Assembly (NCBI GenBank): GCA_900757335.1
Contig: CAAENL010000128.1
Location: 1-8,079 of the forward strand
Direction: 5' to 3'
DNA: 8,079 nt
From: Clostridia bacterium
Lineage (GTDB): Bacteria; Bacillota; Clostridia; Oscillospirales; Acutalibacteraceae
This document shows, piece after piece, positions 7,614 through 8,079 of this stretch (within the stretch, counting starts at the first letter, position 1; every line of letters starts with the position of its first letter). Below the pieces are notes generated by a model. The model did not search any database, was not told the origin of the DNA, and was given only the letters and a program-made list of their open reading frames with translations. The position numbers and the translations under genes were made by a program.

Positions 7614-8079
7614 ATGTGGTTTTTAATGTCAGGAATTTCCTTTGAATATTTATTAATGAGAATTGCCGCTGCTTTGGTCGTGGTTTTTCTGACTTTACCT
7701 ATTCATGAATTTTCGCATGCTTTTGTTGCAAATAAACTTGGCGATGATACCGCAAAAATGTTGGGAAGATTCAGTATTAATCCTGCTCTTTACTTTGACC
7801 CGATAGGGGCTGCGTGTGTATTGTTGTTTGGATTTGGTTGGGGTAAACCTGCTCCTATAGGAGTTTCGAATTTTTCCAATATTCGTCGTGATAAGGCTTT
7901 GGTTTGTTTGGCAGGACCTGTTTCAAGTTTTTTATGTGCTTTTATCGGAGGATTTATTCTTAATCTTTTTGTAGCTATGGGAATAGCAAGTAACTGGGTA
8001 TATTTATTTTTTTCAAGTTTTATATCAATAAATTTGGAAATAGCCGTTGTTAATCTTATTCCGCTTCCTTCTTTTGACG
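7614..8079 (+). CDS. Site-2 protease family (M50) membrane metalloprotease, N-terminal part, cut by window edge
   Basis: M50 proteases cut transmembrane segments of substrates within the membrane using a bound zinc ion; in Bacillota they act in regulated intramembrane proteolysis, although the substrate cannot be told here. The zinc-binding motif HEFSH is at residues 31-35 inside the first hydrophobic span, with Glu32 as the catalytic base. The second family motif, NLIPLPSFD, whose aspartate is the third zinc ligand, is at the very end of the window (Asp155). Between them lie the typical INPALYFDPIGA, WGKPAPI and LAGPVSSFL stretches and further membrane spans. The start follows AGAGGTG (7601-7607) by six bases. 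The short spacing of the motifs matches the compact SpoIVFB/YwhC-like branch rather than RseP, with no PDZ domain between them. The C-terminus is missing from the window. Confidence 0.93.
   Translation, partial: MWFLMSGISFEYLLMRIAAALVVVFLTLPIHEFSHAFVANKLGDDTAKMLGRFSINPALYFDPIGAACVLLFGFGWGKPAPIGVSNFSNIRRDKALVCLAGPVSSFLCAFIGGFILNLFVAMGIASNWVYLFFSSFISINLEIAVVNLIPLPSFD

Overview
The window is an AT-rich stretch of a low-GC bacterial chromosome. A class I glyceraldehyde-3-phosphate dehydrogenase, a SpoIID-type sporulation lytic transglycosylase, an M50 membrane protease, strong AGGAGG-like ribosome binding sites and sigma-A-like promoters all point to a Bacillota lineage, most likely a Clostridia-type organism. 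UGA acts as a normal stop (end of spoIID) and the tryptophan codons checked are UGG, so the standard bacterial code applies. The large BspA-like leucine-rich repeat (LRR) gene suggests a host-associated lifestyle, but the exact organism cannot be read from the window.

Positions 1-3886 (minus strand) are one very long LRR reading frame that leaves the window at its left edge. It has a good promoter and ribosome binding site at its right end. The translated part is a chain of four related modules: a short header, then 22-residue BspA/LRR_5 repeats, joined by alanine-rich linkers rich in PAAAAAA. A single in-frame TGA at 2894-2896 cuts the frame after 330 codons. Beyond it the same frame stays open for 964 more codons to the window edge. 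This is the most unusual feature here: a recently broken giant gene, a readthrough/recoding site, or a sequence error.

Positions 3887-4503 are non-coding apart from the LRR promoter. They hold an AT-rich hairpin and a clear intrinsic terminator for the gap gene. Positions 4504-6381 (minus strand) carry gap and, upstream of it and co-directional, an unrecognised eight-span membrane protein. A divergent promoter region (6382-6540) separates these from the plus-strand genes: spoIID (6541-7551) and the start of an M50 site-2 protease (7614 to the right edge), which has its own near-consensus promoter.

The conserved right half is ordinary core gene content (glycolysis, peptidoglycan remodelling at engulfment, intramembrane proteolysis). 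The left half is accessory and fast evolving: two independent 66-bp tandem duplications, longer duplications of module parts, and slippage-prone GCA/GCG codon runs all lie in the LRR gene.
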